A stretch of DNA of 64,000 bases, from contig NC_088303.1 of NCBI RefSeq assembly GCF_032854445.1, forward strand, positions 29,307,265 to 29,371,264. The letters run 5' to 3'. The notes beneath the pieces are model-generated. The model was not told the DNA's origin. It did no database searches and saw only the letters and a program-made list of their open reading frames with translations. Shown here piece after piece: positions 46,196 to 59,046 of the stretch. Both the position numbers and the translations under genes were made by a program. The stretch's first letter is position 1, and every line of letters begins with the position of its first letter. The DNA comes from Liolophura sinensis (Eukaryota; Mollusca; Polyplacophora; Chitonida; Chitonidae).

Positions 46196-48079
46196 GAGAA
46201 CAACTTGTACATGTTGGATGATGCTCAGTGTCTAGCATCTTACGTCTGAAGAAGTGCCAATTTTACATTTACTTACATGACAAGAATTCTCCTACTGCAT
46301 TAACCAAAACTTTTTGGTATTATTTGAGTTTGTGTGAAATGTTATGTGTACAAGTAGGCTTGTTTTACAAGCCATTATGACTGGATTCAATTGACTTTCT
46401 ACACACTAAAACAATACACTACTGCATTTTTACATTCCCACTTACAGATTTTTTTTCTCCTGATTTTTGACATCTAGGAAGCATGTGAAATTTTGAGACT
46501 CCAGTACCTGCCACTACAACCGGACCAATTCAAAACCGAAAATGGTGTATATGTCCCAGCTACTATATAGTAAACGCAAGCTGGCCACAATGTAGAATTG
46601 CCTTGTTGACAGTGATATCTATATGCGTCACCCCCTAATTAGGGTCAGTTATGGTAAATAACTTTATAATTGCTTCAGCTGATGATTAGCGTTACTGTTA
46701 ATGTGTAAATACCCTTCACATATGTGTATGTGAACTGTCGCTTTGAAATATAATAGACCTTGGTAATGCCTAGAACAATCAGGTACTTCAGAAGCAAACA
46801 TCAAGGTAACCCATCATAGCTAATTTATGAAACACAATAGCACAGTGTCCTTTCTATTTGTCCTGACCCTGCTGTGGGTACTTAGGAGAGGAATAAATGG
46901 AAATGACATCACAAGCATCATAAATTTAATATAATTGGTCATAAACTACCCATCCTCATTTTCCCAGCATGTTGGAACAGCAGCATCTATTTGTTTGGCA
47001 AGTACGCAATCAAGCTGTGATCAAGTACATATACATGTATCTGTGAAAGCAAAAGATGGACTTAGTTCCGAATACACTGAAAGATTCTTTCATTTCCGTG
47101 AATATTAAATAGTTCGGTACAACTTAGCACGAATGCTTAACTGAATGTCACCAGGCAAAACACTGAATGACAGTCAAATTTAGTCTTCTAGAATTAACAC
47201 TACCACATAAGCCTTTGATCTTTGAAATTTCTGATCTTACTAATCATAATGGAACTTGGAGCAATACCATGTCTATGATGTTTCCAAAAGGAATGACTAA
47301 TGGCTGTTTCTTGGAGTTTTGTTTTCTTGGACTGAATGTTAATTAAGATTGATTAACCAAATTTCTTGTTTGCAATGACATCTTTATGGGAACTACTAAC
47401 CTGAATTGAGGAAACAAATAAATTTTTTTTTATATCTTTAAGAATATGAATGAAGTAGACCAAAATTCTGATGTGGTATAATACTTTTGTGGTTAACTTC
47501 CGATACAGAGCATATAAGGTGTATGTGTACGTAATATTTAAAAGTTTAATCTTATTGAGGTGAAAATCTGGTTCAGAACATTTGTCAAAGTTCTGAATTA
47601 CTTGATCAATTCTGAAATTATGTGAGAATCTGCCTTAGTGTAAAGTACTTGGCAACACTTAAGTTTCATCATAAGTTCATGTCATTTCCTTCCCTATTTC
47701 TTCTTTCCACTGTTGATTTTTAAATTCATATTGCTGTTATATCATCTGAAAACACAACATATGGAAACCATACTTCTGCATGCTACACGTTAGCTGTATT
47801 GTTATTAATCTTATTTTATTTCACACAACCCACAGGACCAACATTTAATGGACATTGGACAAGTGCCTTTATAAACTGAGGCATGCCAATCTCCATAATT
47901 AGTAAAAAATAAATATGTAAAAAATATTTAAGCATCATGCTATAGCATGATTATAGCAAGTCAAAAATGACTTTTATTGTCAAAAGTGCATGCGCAGAAA
48001 CTAAGAGGGACAGACAGACAGATCGACAAAAAGACCTACAATTAAGTCCCAATAATTGGTTTTGTAGAGGCAAGTAAAT
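46196..48079. other. Unique sequence
   Basis: No repeats, no supported exon. Confidence 0.5.
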
Positions 48080-48245
48080 ATCACAAAATATTACTTAAGG
48101 TGCTGATGGAAATTCACATTGTTTCCTATGAGGACACCATCCTACTTCCAAACAAACTTCAAAACATCTTTCTAAAATCAATAAAACTCTCAGAATCATG
48201 TAAAATTTGCAGCTTAATCAATGGCGAAATTTTAGGTCATCTAAT
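48080..48245 (+). repeat. Unnamed interspersed repeat B, copy 2
   Basis: Aligns with copy 1: ccaaacaaacttcaaaacat, ctttctaaaatcaataaaac, tctcagaatcatg, aatggcgaaattttaggtca. The open frame 48100-48405 overlaps it and is unlikely to be a gene. Confidence 0.65.
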
Positions 48246-50649
48246 TACCTCACTCTTTGAGTTCCAATGTCAAGAGATATGTCTTTATTGTCAGGAGACT
48301 ATAACTTCCTGGGAATCATGCAGGCAAAGTGGGCATCTTTCAGGATATAAAGCATTGTATGAACATCATTGTTTGCAGCTGGAAGCACTCTGCTGTTTCA
48401 TCTAAAGACATCCAGACCTTGTGGTACATGTACATGTTTAAAGTTCTTTTATACGATGTACATGTAGATAACAAACCGGCAGAGATGAAAGCCTAATTCA
48501 TGGTTCTTGAGAAACATAGTTACACAGGCTGTTAAATCTTAAGGGGATGATCTAGCGTTACATTAAACTATAGAATATATTCCCATTGATTTTGAAGCCC
48601 ATTTAGAGCCACAATGAATTAAGCATATACACGTAACAAGGACTGTCACGTATACTGTCTCTGTCATAATTAAACCATTCAAAATGCTCATGTATGCAGA
48701 AGCTATCAAAACTGTTCCCAATGCTATATCTATAACAAATTGTCCAAAACCTGTCTTGAAAGCATAAAAATGTTGTCCCTAGGAAGCATGAAGCCCTCAT
48801 GACCTTACTGCAGGGACATCTATAAGAACATAAGACCATGGCGCTTAGGCTCGTGTTTGTCTTTAATAATTGATGATGCCTCAACTTAACTATGACAGTG
48901 TCCCTCTGTGCTCAGCAGAAAGCGTGCTAATGGCCAGGTAAAATTCAATTCTAATTAGACACCTCATTTATCAACTGGAGAAAACACATTTGGACAGCTA
49001 CTCAGCAATGTGTTGACAAGGTGAGAACTGTTAAATGAGCTATTCTTTGCATCAAGCCATTTACACCTTCTTCTGTTTCAATAGAAGAACACCATCTTTT
49101 AAGGCATCTACAAGTACTGGCCTACAGATGTCCCTTACTCTGTAATTTGTAGATCTACAAATCTAGAGTCCATGTAACACAGAAGCTGTGGTACATGTAC
49201 TTCCCAGGGAGCTGGTTTTTTGGCAACTAGTTGCATGTTGGTTTCCTGCTGGCTCTGTCGGGTCATTTAGGGCTTATACATCTAAAACATCACCGTAAAT
49301 CTTGTAGCATATCTTTTATTATGATTGACACCTAGTAACCCTCAGGCTTAATATCACAAATTTAGACAGGATGGGAGACAAAAGTACTACTGGTCATCAA
49401 ACCTTTTTTAATCCAAATCAATTTACTCCCAACTTGAGGACGCTTGTCAGAAACGTTTTCTGTTTTGGCGCTCCAACCCTTTGCAAGAACCAATCCTGGA
49501 AAGGCTTCAGACGAGAACTGCATTACCAAAGTTTTCAGTTCCCGCTGACTTCTATTATTAAATCAGCCACAGAACAGACAGTACAGATATTTGGGTGTCA
49601 TGTGGAATGAATACACTACACAAGTGAAACACTTTCTTTAAGTGGCTTTATGGCGCAAAATCATAGTCATGTTGTATCTCTTGAAGATTCCTAAAGGTTT
49701 ATAGGGTGATTGGCTTTGTTTTTTGTTTTGTAGGTTGCATTTCTCAAAACCAAATATGATAAAGTAATGGTAAAGATGAAAGTGTCTCTTGAGAGTAAGA
49801 CCAGAGTAGTAATGGCAGTGTGATATCTGGTAAATGGTCATGTCGCAAAGTTCGTCCTCATCTTGATTTACACAAGTCGGGGTTTTATTCTGGCTGTTTA
49901 TGTAAATACTTATTTATTAGCAATTTACAATGTGCATTTGCATTTGCACTGGTGAGCGACTCGGGAGTCAATTTTCCTGCAGTATCACTCTAGCCCCTGG
50001 GCCATGAAGGCCCCAGGAAAGTCTGAGCATCGTCCTGTTATAAACATGGATGGCTACATATATATACTAATATCAGAAAATTTTGATGAAAAGAAAAAAC
50101 TGATAATTTTTACGTTTCTGTTGATCATACATATGATTTTATAAACATTTCAAATCCATACTCAGCATTATTTTTTACATATATGATGGCAGTTAGTTTT
50201 GGCAAGTCACTTACAACCTTTCCCATGAGTGCCATACAGATTTACATATTATACTGATGAAAGGCAATGAGGTGCTCGTAAAAGTCCTTTCTGCCTGTAT
50301 CAAGACGGTCCAAAGCTGTGAACTCATTTGTTCTTTCCTTTCTTACATCACAATTATCGGTGTACTTGTGCTCATAAAACATATATGATGTACACAAACA
50401 CTCCAATGTCACAGAAGAAAACAATGTGTTCTATTGTCATCTGGGCCTTCTGTGTAGCTCCTCCTCGAGTCACCCACAGGTCTTCAATAAATATTAGATT
50501 GGACATACAGCACCACGAGAACTGCTGACGATGCAAGGCCGCACATGAAATGACATTAGATTGGACATACATCTTCAGTAAGAGTGAGGCATACAATCTA
50601 CAAAGCCAGGGTTGAACCTGCACCTATGTGATTTGACTGACTTACTGAA
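48246..50649. other. Unique sequence, weak exon-like segments
   Basis: A plus-strand frame at about 49371-49610 follows an aaatttagacag acceptor-like site and ends in a stop. A minus-strand frame at about 50373-50481 (peptide part LWVTRGGATQKAQMTIEH) is open to a stop and G-rich at first positions. A 16-bp direct repeat, attagattggacatac, occurs at about 50493 and 50555. None is firm. Confidence 0.35.
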
Positions 50650-50835
50650 TTTAAGTTTTTATACCATACTCAAGAATACTTCACTCACACGATAGCGACC
50701 AGCATTATGGTGTAAGAAAACTGTACAGAGTCAGGGGAAACCCACGACAATCAGCAAACTGCTGCAAGGCATTCCCAAGCACGGCACCTCATGTGTCTTA
50801 GCAGTTAAAGACACACATCTTAACCACTCAAGCTA
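50650..50835 (-). repeat. Type 1 SINE, degenerate copy
   Basis: Reverse orientation with ataccatactcaagaatact, cgaccagcattatggtgt, gaaacccacgacaatcagca and a remnant of the head. Much diverged. Confidence 0.75.
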
Positions 50836-51056
50836 TACATACTAAAAACATTTCGTCTAGACAAGTAAAATTATAGTACTTATGGATGAATGTATAGATG
50901 AGCATACCCCAACTTATTTCTTAATTAAGTTTCAAACCAACTTCAGCTGAACTGTGTTTTTGCCACATGTAGCTATCGCGTATATGATGGGCCGTGCAGC
51001 TTCATCATGTCTTGTTTATACAACCAGCCAATCTAATCAACGGGGTGTCTAACTAT

Positions 51057-51356
51057 TTATATATAGCCTGGTAGATGTAACATGATGTGACTGTCAGTTT
51101 TGAGGACTAGGATACATATCTGCGGACATTCGCCTGGGTCCAGCTGCCAGAATGTGGCTCCAATTTGGCCATCACGTGGGACAATTGGGAACCAGAGATT
51201 GGCCATTCTCTCAGATAACATGGGATCAGCTGCCTGATGATTATATATCATTCTGAAACGAGTTATTGATGGTACAACAACGGATACAAGTCTCATCATC
51301 GCATCAATCAAGCATAAGGCAGGATCAGGACACGTCCTTGTGCTTGTGTCTTGATC
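51057..51356 (-). CDS. Candidate exon or gene remnant, unrecognised protein
   Basis: The minus strand is open for 99 sense codons. Codon positions look coding: low T and high G at first position. The peptide includes CLIDAMMRLVSVVVPSITRF, then LSERMANLWFPIVPRDGQIG and WQLDPGECPQICILVLKTD, and ends YI then TAA. I see no good acceptor upstream (a TAA precedes the frame) and no clear donor before the stop. It could therefore be a processed remnant, a degenerate transposon gene piece, or an exon with unusual borders. No family is recognised. Confidence 0.28.
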   Translation of the reverse strand, partial: DQDTSTRTCPDPALCLIDAMMRLVSVVVPSITRFRMIYNHQAADPMLSERMANLWFPIVPRDGQIGATFWQLDPGECPQICILVLKTDSHIMLHLPGYI

Positions 51357-53354
51357 TTATCACTGCTGAATTCTACACGTAAAACTACCAGGTGTTCACA
51401 TAAGAAACTGGAATAAACATCTAAACCGAGTATATGCCATAACATAACAACTTAAACTTGTTGAATGTCTTTCTGAGGAACTATTTAGATTTCTTCCAAA
51501 CCAGAAATTCCTATTTTTCTCTGTCTCTGACAGTTTCACAGATTGTGGTAGATTTATTGTAATATAACTGAGATGACATTGACACCTATAAGCAAGTGCA
51601 ATATTAAGTTTAGCAAAGCCATTTGGGGTATTAAGTCCATTTTGGGGTTGCTGAACACAATCATGTATCATACAGTGCGTGTAAAAACACATAAATTTTT
51701 ACCTGAAACATTGCAAAAATTATTTAGAAAGAGAGGCTGTCAAAAAAAGTCACCAATCAGTCCAGGCAATGGGAAGTTTTCAGTCTTTGTTCATATGGCC
51801 TGTAACAACAAATTATGAAAAAGCAATACCAATACCTCCAAGTCCCTCAGGCAAAAAGGAGCACGAAAACAAAAATGATGGTGAAAGTTTGACACAATTT
51901 AAAAAATAGGTTACGGGTTAAGAAGTGCGACTGATGACGATAAATGTCTGCCAAAAACAGGATGCTGTCACATGATGACACATCGCATCAAAGGAACATT
52001 CTTTTTATTTCTTACCAGTATACATAAATGTTTATTACATCAAAAGGTGTGTAAATAACAATGCTGAGTTGTGTATAGACAATATAAACTTTTAATTAGA
52101 CATACGCTCGTCGAACAACATAGTTTAATTGTATTTGTGAAAAAACAATCCTGCTTTTGTTCACTGCTCCAAAACAAAAACTAGAACAATGCATATGATT
52201 AGATTAAAAGTTAAACCTGCTTGTGATTAAATTAATTGAAATTAACTTTTTCTTTGGATTTGCTTCACCCTTAATGGAATAAACCTATTGTTGCATGACA
52301 TCATCTCTTGTTAAAAGCGAATCCTTCATTAATGGTGTATTTCGCTGAACAAACTCAAAAAATGCTGAATTTCTTTCTGGGGTATGTCCCTTTTTAAGGC
52401 CAATGTATTTGACTTCCAGGACCTATCATTATATGTACATTATATCAGCCTTGATTAAAGATTAAGATTTATCTAACATTTGTATGTTGAACAATTTCTT
52501 TTTTCAATTTCTTTTACTTACATTATACACGAATGCATTATTCCTTTGTTTTTATTGCTTACCTCAGGCACCTGCTTGTGAACAATATAAGTGGGCAACT
52601 GCTATAATCACATGTTACTGTAACAGTATGCATGTAAGTTACAAACTTACACTGATAAGTGACATATATTAAAGGTGAAAAGTAGTGTCACAAAAAGATG
52701 TAACTGTCAATGTTAATAAGCGTCCAATAACCCCATGTACACAAATCAGACACAAATTAGTGAGGTGAATACCAGCACTATAAAACGTGCTAGACAAAGA
52801 TAACCTTGGCCGAGTCCTGCATTACCACAGGTTAAGTACAGCATAACAACAGTTACCCTATTAGTCGAAACGCAAGCCTTACATCAAGGTTAATATAGCA
52901 ATGCCACAAGAGTAGACATGCTACTTAATGGTGAAGTACTGTATTAAAGTTACCCTGACAGAGCCAACTATGTGCACCTAGACATGTTCTACTAACTGAG
53001 CTCTGACAGGTACTAATATTGTGTGCAGATAATTGAGGCTGCAGTCAGCTCCTCTGATGTCGGTGTGCGCAGGCGACTGTCCGCGTGTGGGTCTTATCAG
53101 TTAGAGTCATCTCTGCGTTACATCACCCCCATGGGACTGATTACTGGTACACCCTATTAACACTACCTTGGCCCCAGCCCATCAGAGCAGAACTGATTTC
53201 ATGGTCAATTCCAAGTCACACCACTGAGAAGGTTTTTTCTTTTTCAGATGAAATAAGGCTTATATATGACATAGTGCAGCATAAACTCTGGTAAGAATTT
53301 CAGAGTTATTTTACAAGGTACACCAACACCACACTGATACTACATGTTCTTTTC
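51357..53354. other. Unique sequence
   Basis: No repeat or supported exon. Confidence 0.5.
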
Positions 53355-53545
53355 ATGGGGCTTCTATGGCTGAGTGGTTAACGAGCTAGCAATGACCTGG
53401 GAGCCCCTTACCTCTGAGTTCAAATCCAGCTCATGCTAGCTCATGGGAAGGTCAGCCAGCAACCTGCAGGTAGGCTTCTCCTGGTTTCCTGGTACCTGTG
53501 CTGGCTGCCGTTTTATAAGTGAAATGTTCTTGAGTAGGTTGGTAA
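53355..53545 (+). repeat. Type 1 SINE, plus orientation, shortened body
   Basis: A head ggcttctatggctgagtggt with B-box-like gagttcaaatcc, a body gtcagccagcaacctgcagg and ctggctgccgttttataagt, and a tail gttcttgagtagg. Parts of the body are deleted. Confidence 0.85.
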
Positions 53546-53617
53546 AGTCACTGAATTAATGTTCATTTTTCTTAACAGTGGAATGGGGTTTTGCTGAAGA
53601 AAAACTTAAAACATACT

Positions 53618-53690
53618 TTATATATTTATTTACTTGATTGTTTAAAGTCATACTCAAGAATATTTCACTTCTATAATGGGATCCCGTCAA
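53618..53690 (-). repeat. Type 1 SINE, tail fragment
   Basis: ttatttacttgattgtttaa, then catactcaagaatatttcac, in reverse orientation, only 75 bp after a plus-oriented copy. Could be an independent old insertion. Confidence 0.6.
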
Positions 53691-53827
53691 CCGTCTTGAC
53701 CAGAGAGCCCTTTGGCAAGTTAACTCTCACCACGTGTGAGATATTGAAGAGTAACATTCTTTTCTTTACACCATACAAGCAAAGCAGCTATTAAAGTTTG
53801 TCAAAAAAAACATGCATTTTTAGACAA

Positions 53828-53985
53828 ATAAATGTCAAAAACTATTACTTTTGGTTGTGAAACATTCATATTCCAATATGATATCATTCTACCTTCAAAG
53901 CAAACCTTAAAATTTCTTTCTAGGATTAGAACTCTTTTCAGAATCAGGCACACTGAGAATCTTTATAGTCATGGACATAATTTCA
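53828..53985 (+). repeat. Unnamed interspersed repeat B, copy 3
   Basis: tatcattctaccttcaaagc, aaaccttaaaatttctttct, cttttcagaatcaggc and ataatttcaggtttagc align with copies 1 and 2. Confidence 0.6.
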
Positions 53986-54167
53986 GGTTTAGCACTTCTA
54001 CAGTCTTTAAAAGTGTTTGTTTTTGGAAGCATCAGGTATCAAAACAGCTGGTACCAGATCTGATAAGACTCTTATCTTTCTAAACATCTACGCGTAACTA
54101 GTTGTCCATAGTTAATATATGGGAGATAATGTTCTACATTATTCATTTCACTAGTCCTTAGGCATGA

Positions 54168-54506
54168 GTGAGTGAGTGCTTGGGGTTTAACGTCGTACTT
54201 ATCAATTTTTCAGTCATAGGACGATGAAGGAATCCTTAGAGTGCATGAAATGTGTCATCTTGTTGCAGGATGGATTTCCACCGCTCTTTTATCTAGTGCT
54301 GCTTCACTGAGACGCCTTACCGTGGGCAAGTAAGAAGCGCCGCCCGAGCCATTCTACTGATACGGGTAAACCAGTCATTGCACTATCCCTTTCATGCTGA
54401 ACGCCAATCGAGGAAGTGACAACGTCCTCTTTTAAGGTCTTAGGTATGACTCAACCCCAGGAATGACCCTGGATCTACTGCTCCCCAAGCGGACACTCTA
54501 CCATCT
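54168..54506 (-). repeat. Type 2 SINE, full length, perfect target duplication
   Basis: Reverse copy of the 44.77 kb element: gtgagtgcttggggtttaac at the left end, gatttccaccgctcttttat inside, and the tRNA-like head at the right (ccaagcggacactctaccat). It is flanked by a perfect 14-bp repeat, gtccttaggcatga, at 54154-54167 and 54507-54520. The intact duplication and good match to the other full copy suggest a comparatively young insertion. Confidence 0.95.
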
Positions 54507-54849
54507 GTCCTTAGGCATGAAGTAGTGCACACTAACGAGAGACCATTATTACTGGAGGGCATTTGTGATCTTACAGGATCTTTATTCACACCTTTGATCT
54601 CCATTTTACTGGTAGGAGCTGGGGGTTGAATACTATGAATAAAAGCACTTACGGTAATTACGGTTAAAAAGTCCATATACTAATTACCTGCCAATCTCAA
54701 ACTTGGTAAACACTCAAGAGGAAGGTTCTTTTACAATACAGCTCCTTTTTAATTAACAAAATTTTCTACCCAGCAGCAAATTTTATACAAACTTCATGTG
54801 AACCATATTGCCCCTTTAATTCAAAATTAGTATGTTTAGTTAAGTACTA

Positions 54850-55070
54850 CTGTAATTCTTCAAACTTTTCACAGGTTTGCAAACCGTGTATTCAAGCCTA
54901 TTCTGCAGGCATCATTTTGTGCAGACTGATGAAACTATACTTTTTGTGAAGCCCTGAAACTGGCCCACCCAACCACTGTATTTTTGTCTCCAAATCAATT
55001 CAAAAATGTGCATCAATTGTACTGAATGCTACTCTTTCAAATGTGAAAAAGTTGAGGAATTAGGGTAGTA
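54850..55070 (+). repeat. Unnamed interspersed repeat A, copy 3
   Basis: ctgtaattcttcaaac, aaaccgtgtattcaagcc, gcagactgatgaaactatac, gaagccctgaaactgg, gtatttttgtctcc, gaggaattagggta align with copies 1 and 2. A weak echo (tttgcaaacactgtattcaa) occurs at about 56127 and may be chance. Confidence 0.75.
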
Positions 55071-56688
55071 CAAACTGTCTCTTTTTAAATATGCACCCAA
55101 AGAAGGTTCTAGAAGGACTCTTTTTTATCATATTAACAATAAACCAGTCAAGAACAGAACAAGGGTTATGCTTCACAACATGGGAGCAGGAAACACTGCA
55201 TTGGCCTATATACAAATATACAGAGACCACTGTTCATCACACAGACGTACACAACAGACATACCCCCTCAGGTATGAAAACTAAAATCCAGGTTAGCTTT
55301 TGTGGTGTGTCATTTTACCTACCTTTCAATGCACAATGTTTTTTTATCGGTTTGTAGACTATAATAGAAGTTGATCTCCTTTAATGGTACTTTGTGGGCA
55401 ATGTAGGGTAAGGGGGTGTTTTGTTAACTTTTGTAAGGCTAGATTCATTTCACCGACCTGTATGGAAGGACACAAAACCTTGTTCACCTCATCAGCAAAC
55501 CAGAGCACACAATACACATGTATCTCCTGGTGAGCCTATCAAAAAAGCTTTCAAATGGTAATACACAAACTGTAAAATATTTTCTAGTAACTTTTTTGGA
55601 AAAGATATTCTATCATCCCTCTGACAACGAAAGTGTGATGAGATGAGCAGAGGGCAAATACGATACAATCCAACAAATTCATTCAAACTCAAAGCTTTAC
55701 AAGTCTGAAATAGTGTGACTTATTTTTAAAAAATTAAATTCTTAACAGCCTTAGATATAATACTGTGAAAGCCCAGATTTATCATCAGATTTTTTTATCT
55801 AAAAGGATAGATGAAAAGGAAGTCTAAAACAAAGTTTTAATGGAAATGAAGAAAGTTATGCGAAAAAATGAAAACAAAAAATTCATCTTTGAGGCATATT
55901 TTATATCTCTTCATACCTGCTCTAATTTATTTGCATTTTCCATCAATGGTCGCAAATTTTCAGAAATGACCCCATGTACTGATGAACTTACAGTAAGCAC
56001 AGGTCCTGCTTACTTGTAGCTCACATCTACGCCCCAACTCTTCCTCTCAAGACTTACTAGAGTTGTTTTGACAGCTATGACCAGTGATGTCACCAATGCA
56101 GGCAACTTACATGACTATTTGGCTATTTGCAAACACTGTATTCAAAGCACCTAAATTTCACTCTAAAATTCACTGCCACCTTCACATATGTACCTAACAA
56201 GCTCCCTGCTACAAGACCACTGCTGATGTACCAAGAGATTTTGAGTCACAAACCTTTATACTGTTTAAGAGCCAATTTAAGTTCAAATTATTTGCAGCTT
56301 ACATTGATCAAATAGCAATTTTCTTTTCTTTTCTTTTTTTTTTCATTTACACATACTTCGCCAAAAAATCTAAATCTTGCAATCATGATGAACACAGATA
56401 CATATAAATAAGGTGCAAAACATACATCTTCAAAGTTAACTTAGATCTGGTTGCAAGGTTACCAAAGAGTTCGCCTGTAGGAGACACATGCATGCGAAAC
56501 TTCAGCTCAATACATAAAGAACTGAAGTCAAACAATTTGGTAACTTATGGTAATGAATTTGCACACATAGCATCAGTAATGGAATGTCCCCCTTGTGTCA
56601 TTGTGCTCTACCTGAGTTCAACACCTGCATTATACCCCCCACACATTGTTTCACATTGATTCCAATATACACAGGACTCTAAGTCTTG
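55071..56688. other. Unique sequence
   Basis: No repeat except the weak echo near 56127. Small frames only. Confidence 0.5.
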
Positions 56689-57027
56689 AGAGACCGGCAA
56701 TGATGGCTCGATTGGTAGAGCGTTCACTTTGGGGGCGACACATCCAGGGTCAATCCTGGGTCAGCTAAAGGCCTCAAAAGAGGAAGTTGTAGGTTCCTCG
56801 GATGGCGTTCTGCATTAAGAGGACAGTACGACGGCTGGTTGATCCGCATCAGTATAACGGCTTGAGTGACATGGCTAAATTGCATTTGTTCAGTCGTCTC
56901 AGTGAAGCAGCACTAGATAAAGGAGCAGTGGAAATCCGTGCTGCAACAAGGAGGCACATTTCACGTACATGCACTCTTAAGCACTCCTTCGTCGTCGTAA
57001 GCCCTAAGCACTCATTCATTCACTCGT
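56689..57027 (+). repeat. Type 2 SINE, deletion in tail
   Basis: Head gctcgattggtagagcgttc, body aaaagaggaagttgtaggtt and cagtggaaatccgtgctgca. The conserved gactgaaaaattgttgagta part of the tail is missing, so the element jumps from cttcgtcgtcgtaa to gccctaagcactcattcatt. No clear target duplication. The frame 56802-57029 lies inside it and is not a gene. Confidence 0.93.
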
Positions 57028-57147
57028 GAGTTTGTAATGTACGGTATTTAGTATGCACAGAGCAAATGAACGATGGAACATCCCCCTCATGTTACTGTTC
57101 TGTACATGTGTGGAAAAACCTCATCTTAATATCTGCAGTGCTTTTTA

Positions 57148-57395
57148 TATATTCATTTGATTGGTGTTTTACGCCATACTCAATAATATTTCAGTTATAT
57201 GACGGCGGCCTGCATTATGGTGGGAGGAAACTGGGCAGAGCCTGGGGGGAAACCCACAGCTATCCACAGGTTGCTGGCAGACCTTCCCACATACGGTCGG
57301 AGAGGAAGCCAGTACAAGCTTGAACGCATTGGTGAGAGGCTCCTGGGTCATTACACTGCGCTAGTGCGCTAACCAACTGAGCCACGGAGGCGCTT
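57148..57395 (-). repeat. Type 1 SINE, full length
   Basis: Reverse orientation, complete from catttgattggtgttttacg to the tRNA-like head ending ccaactgagccacggagg. The flanks carry cagtgcttttta (57136-57147) and cagtacttttta (57396-57407), one mismatch apart, a likely target duplication. Best reference copy for type 1 in the window. Confidence 0.95.
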
Positions 57396-57407
57396 CAGTA
57401 CTTTTTA

Positions 57408-58765
57408 AGACATCACCAACATTTTGTATAGCAGTGCTGTCCCTGTTATTAGACGCCATGCAAAGCTTGAGGTGTGACATAAGCTACCTATGTCTCCACT
57501 TTATAGAGATAAGCTAAAAATCACGAAAACATTTTCCAAAACATTTTTTAACTAAAAAGACTGGATACTTAGTAAAATTAGAGTGTTACCATGTAACAGA
57601 GATTCATGATTCAGACATTTAACTAATTTAATATAATTAGTGACACATGCTCATACATTTATGAATATAATTAAACTACACATGTAGCAGTGTAAAAACA
57701 GGCTAACAGTCTCAAAATGTGTCGTAAGATTTACATTACATTCATTGCAGGCAGGAACTTAGGAGGTATCTAAGAGTCTCGAGTAGTAAAACTGCCCTGA
57801 ATTGGAACAAACAAGGGTCCACAGTCCTCACAAACAAGATTTATAGTCAAAGGCTTCTGAAAGAAGACCAAAGCTTAAGGCACAACTTTGTTTACCTCAA
57901 TCTATTAACCAAGTTTGCAAAGAGGTGAATCTGAAGCAAACAAAGCTGGCCCTTTCTGGTGACATTTGGGTCACTCTATTCTCAAATCACAGCTCTAGAT
58001 TCACACAAAGCGGGCCAGGGTTTAAGGTACATATGAACTAGCTCCAACTTATGACAATACACACGAAGGTAAATACTGTATGTCAAACCACAGGCCAGTA
58101 TTTTTAGTGGTAAGAAATTCAGGTATGGAAATCATTGTGACCAATCATTGTTGTAATTCCTCAACACAAAAACTCTCATGTACATGAACATATATCATAT
58201 GGACAGAAACATAAAGATTATTTAATATTTTGCGCAGATAAAGTATGGGGAAGCATGGCTTTGATAGTTCAGTTTTAAAGGAAATATTTGTATTTTCCAG
58301 AACAGCACTAATTGAAGGCCCTAATCTCCAAAATAAAGATAGAAAAAACATCTAATTCATGCACCAGACTGGTTTTTTTAGTCTCAATGCCTAACTACAA
58401 AAAACCCAGATTTTTCCACGCTTTTCAAGGCATGGAAAAAGTTACTTTCAAATTCCAGGCTTTTCAAAGTTTTCAAAGATCGTGCAAACTTGGTCCTCCA
58501 CAGCTGAACAGGTGTATTAATCAGACTAGTCAGGTACAAAGACTAACAATACCTGGCCTGATAGATTTACTCACCTGTTATGAGAAAGGCAACACTGCTG
58601 TATGTGCACTTAAACATCTGTATTAATCGCTGTGTAATAAGAGCCATATAATCTGTTTAGGCAAACCTCAAGCTGGCAATCACACTTATTTTTTGCCCTT
58701 TTCTTGTGAGTCAATTTATCAATTTGTTTGTTTGAGACATTACTGAAATGTACCTGGCTAGTCTC
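57408..58765. other. Unique sequence
   Basis: No repeat or convincing exon. Confidence 0.5.
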
Positions 58766-58838
58766 GTTGAATGTGACTTATTTGATTAGCGTTTTACACC
58801 GTACTAAAGAATATTTTACTTATATGGCGGTGGCCGGG
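58766..58838 (-). repeat. Type 1 SINE, tail fragment
   Basis: gacttatttgattagcgttt, tacaccgtactaaagaatat and cttatatggcggtggccggg, in reverse orientation, truncated. Confidence 0.7.
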
Positions 58839-59046
58839 ACAGTGAATGTTTGTACGTTCTCATTAGACCCACAGACAGCAATTCAGCCACAGCATGATCA
58901 GGATAAAAGCCTATCAACAAGGCATTCAGAGACTCCCACCAGCTCGCCTGCTATAGCAGTCAACCAGACAATGGAATCAGAACAAAGATAAAAGTCGTAA
59001 AGTGTTGTGGTGGTAAAGATGTCGTCATGGGGAGTTTGTGCACAAA

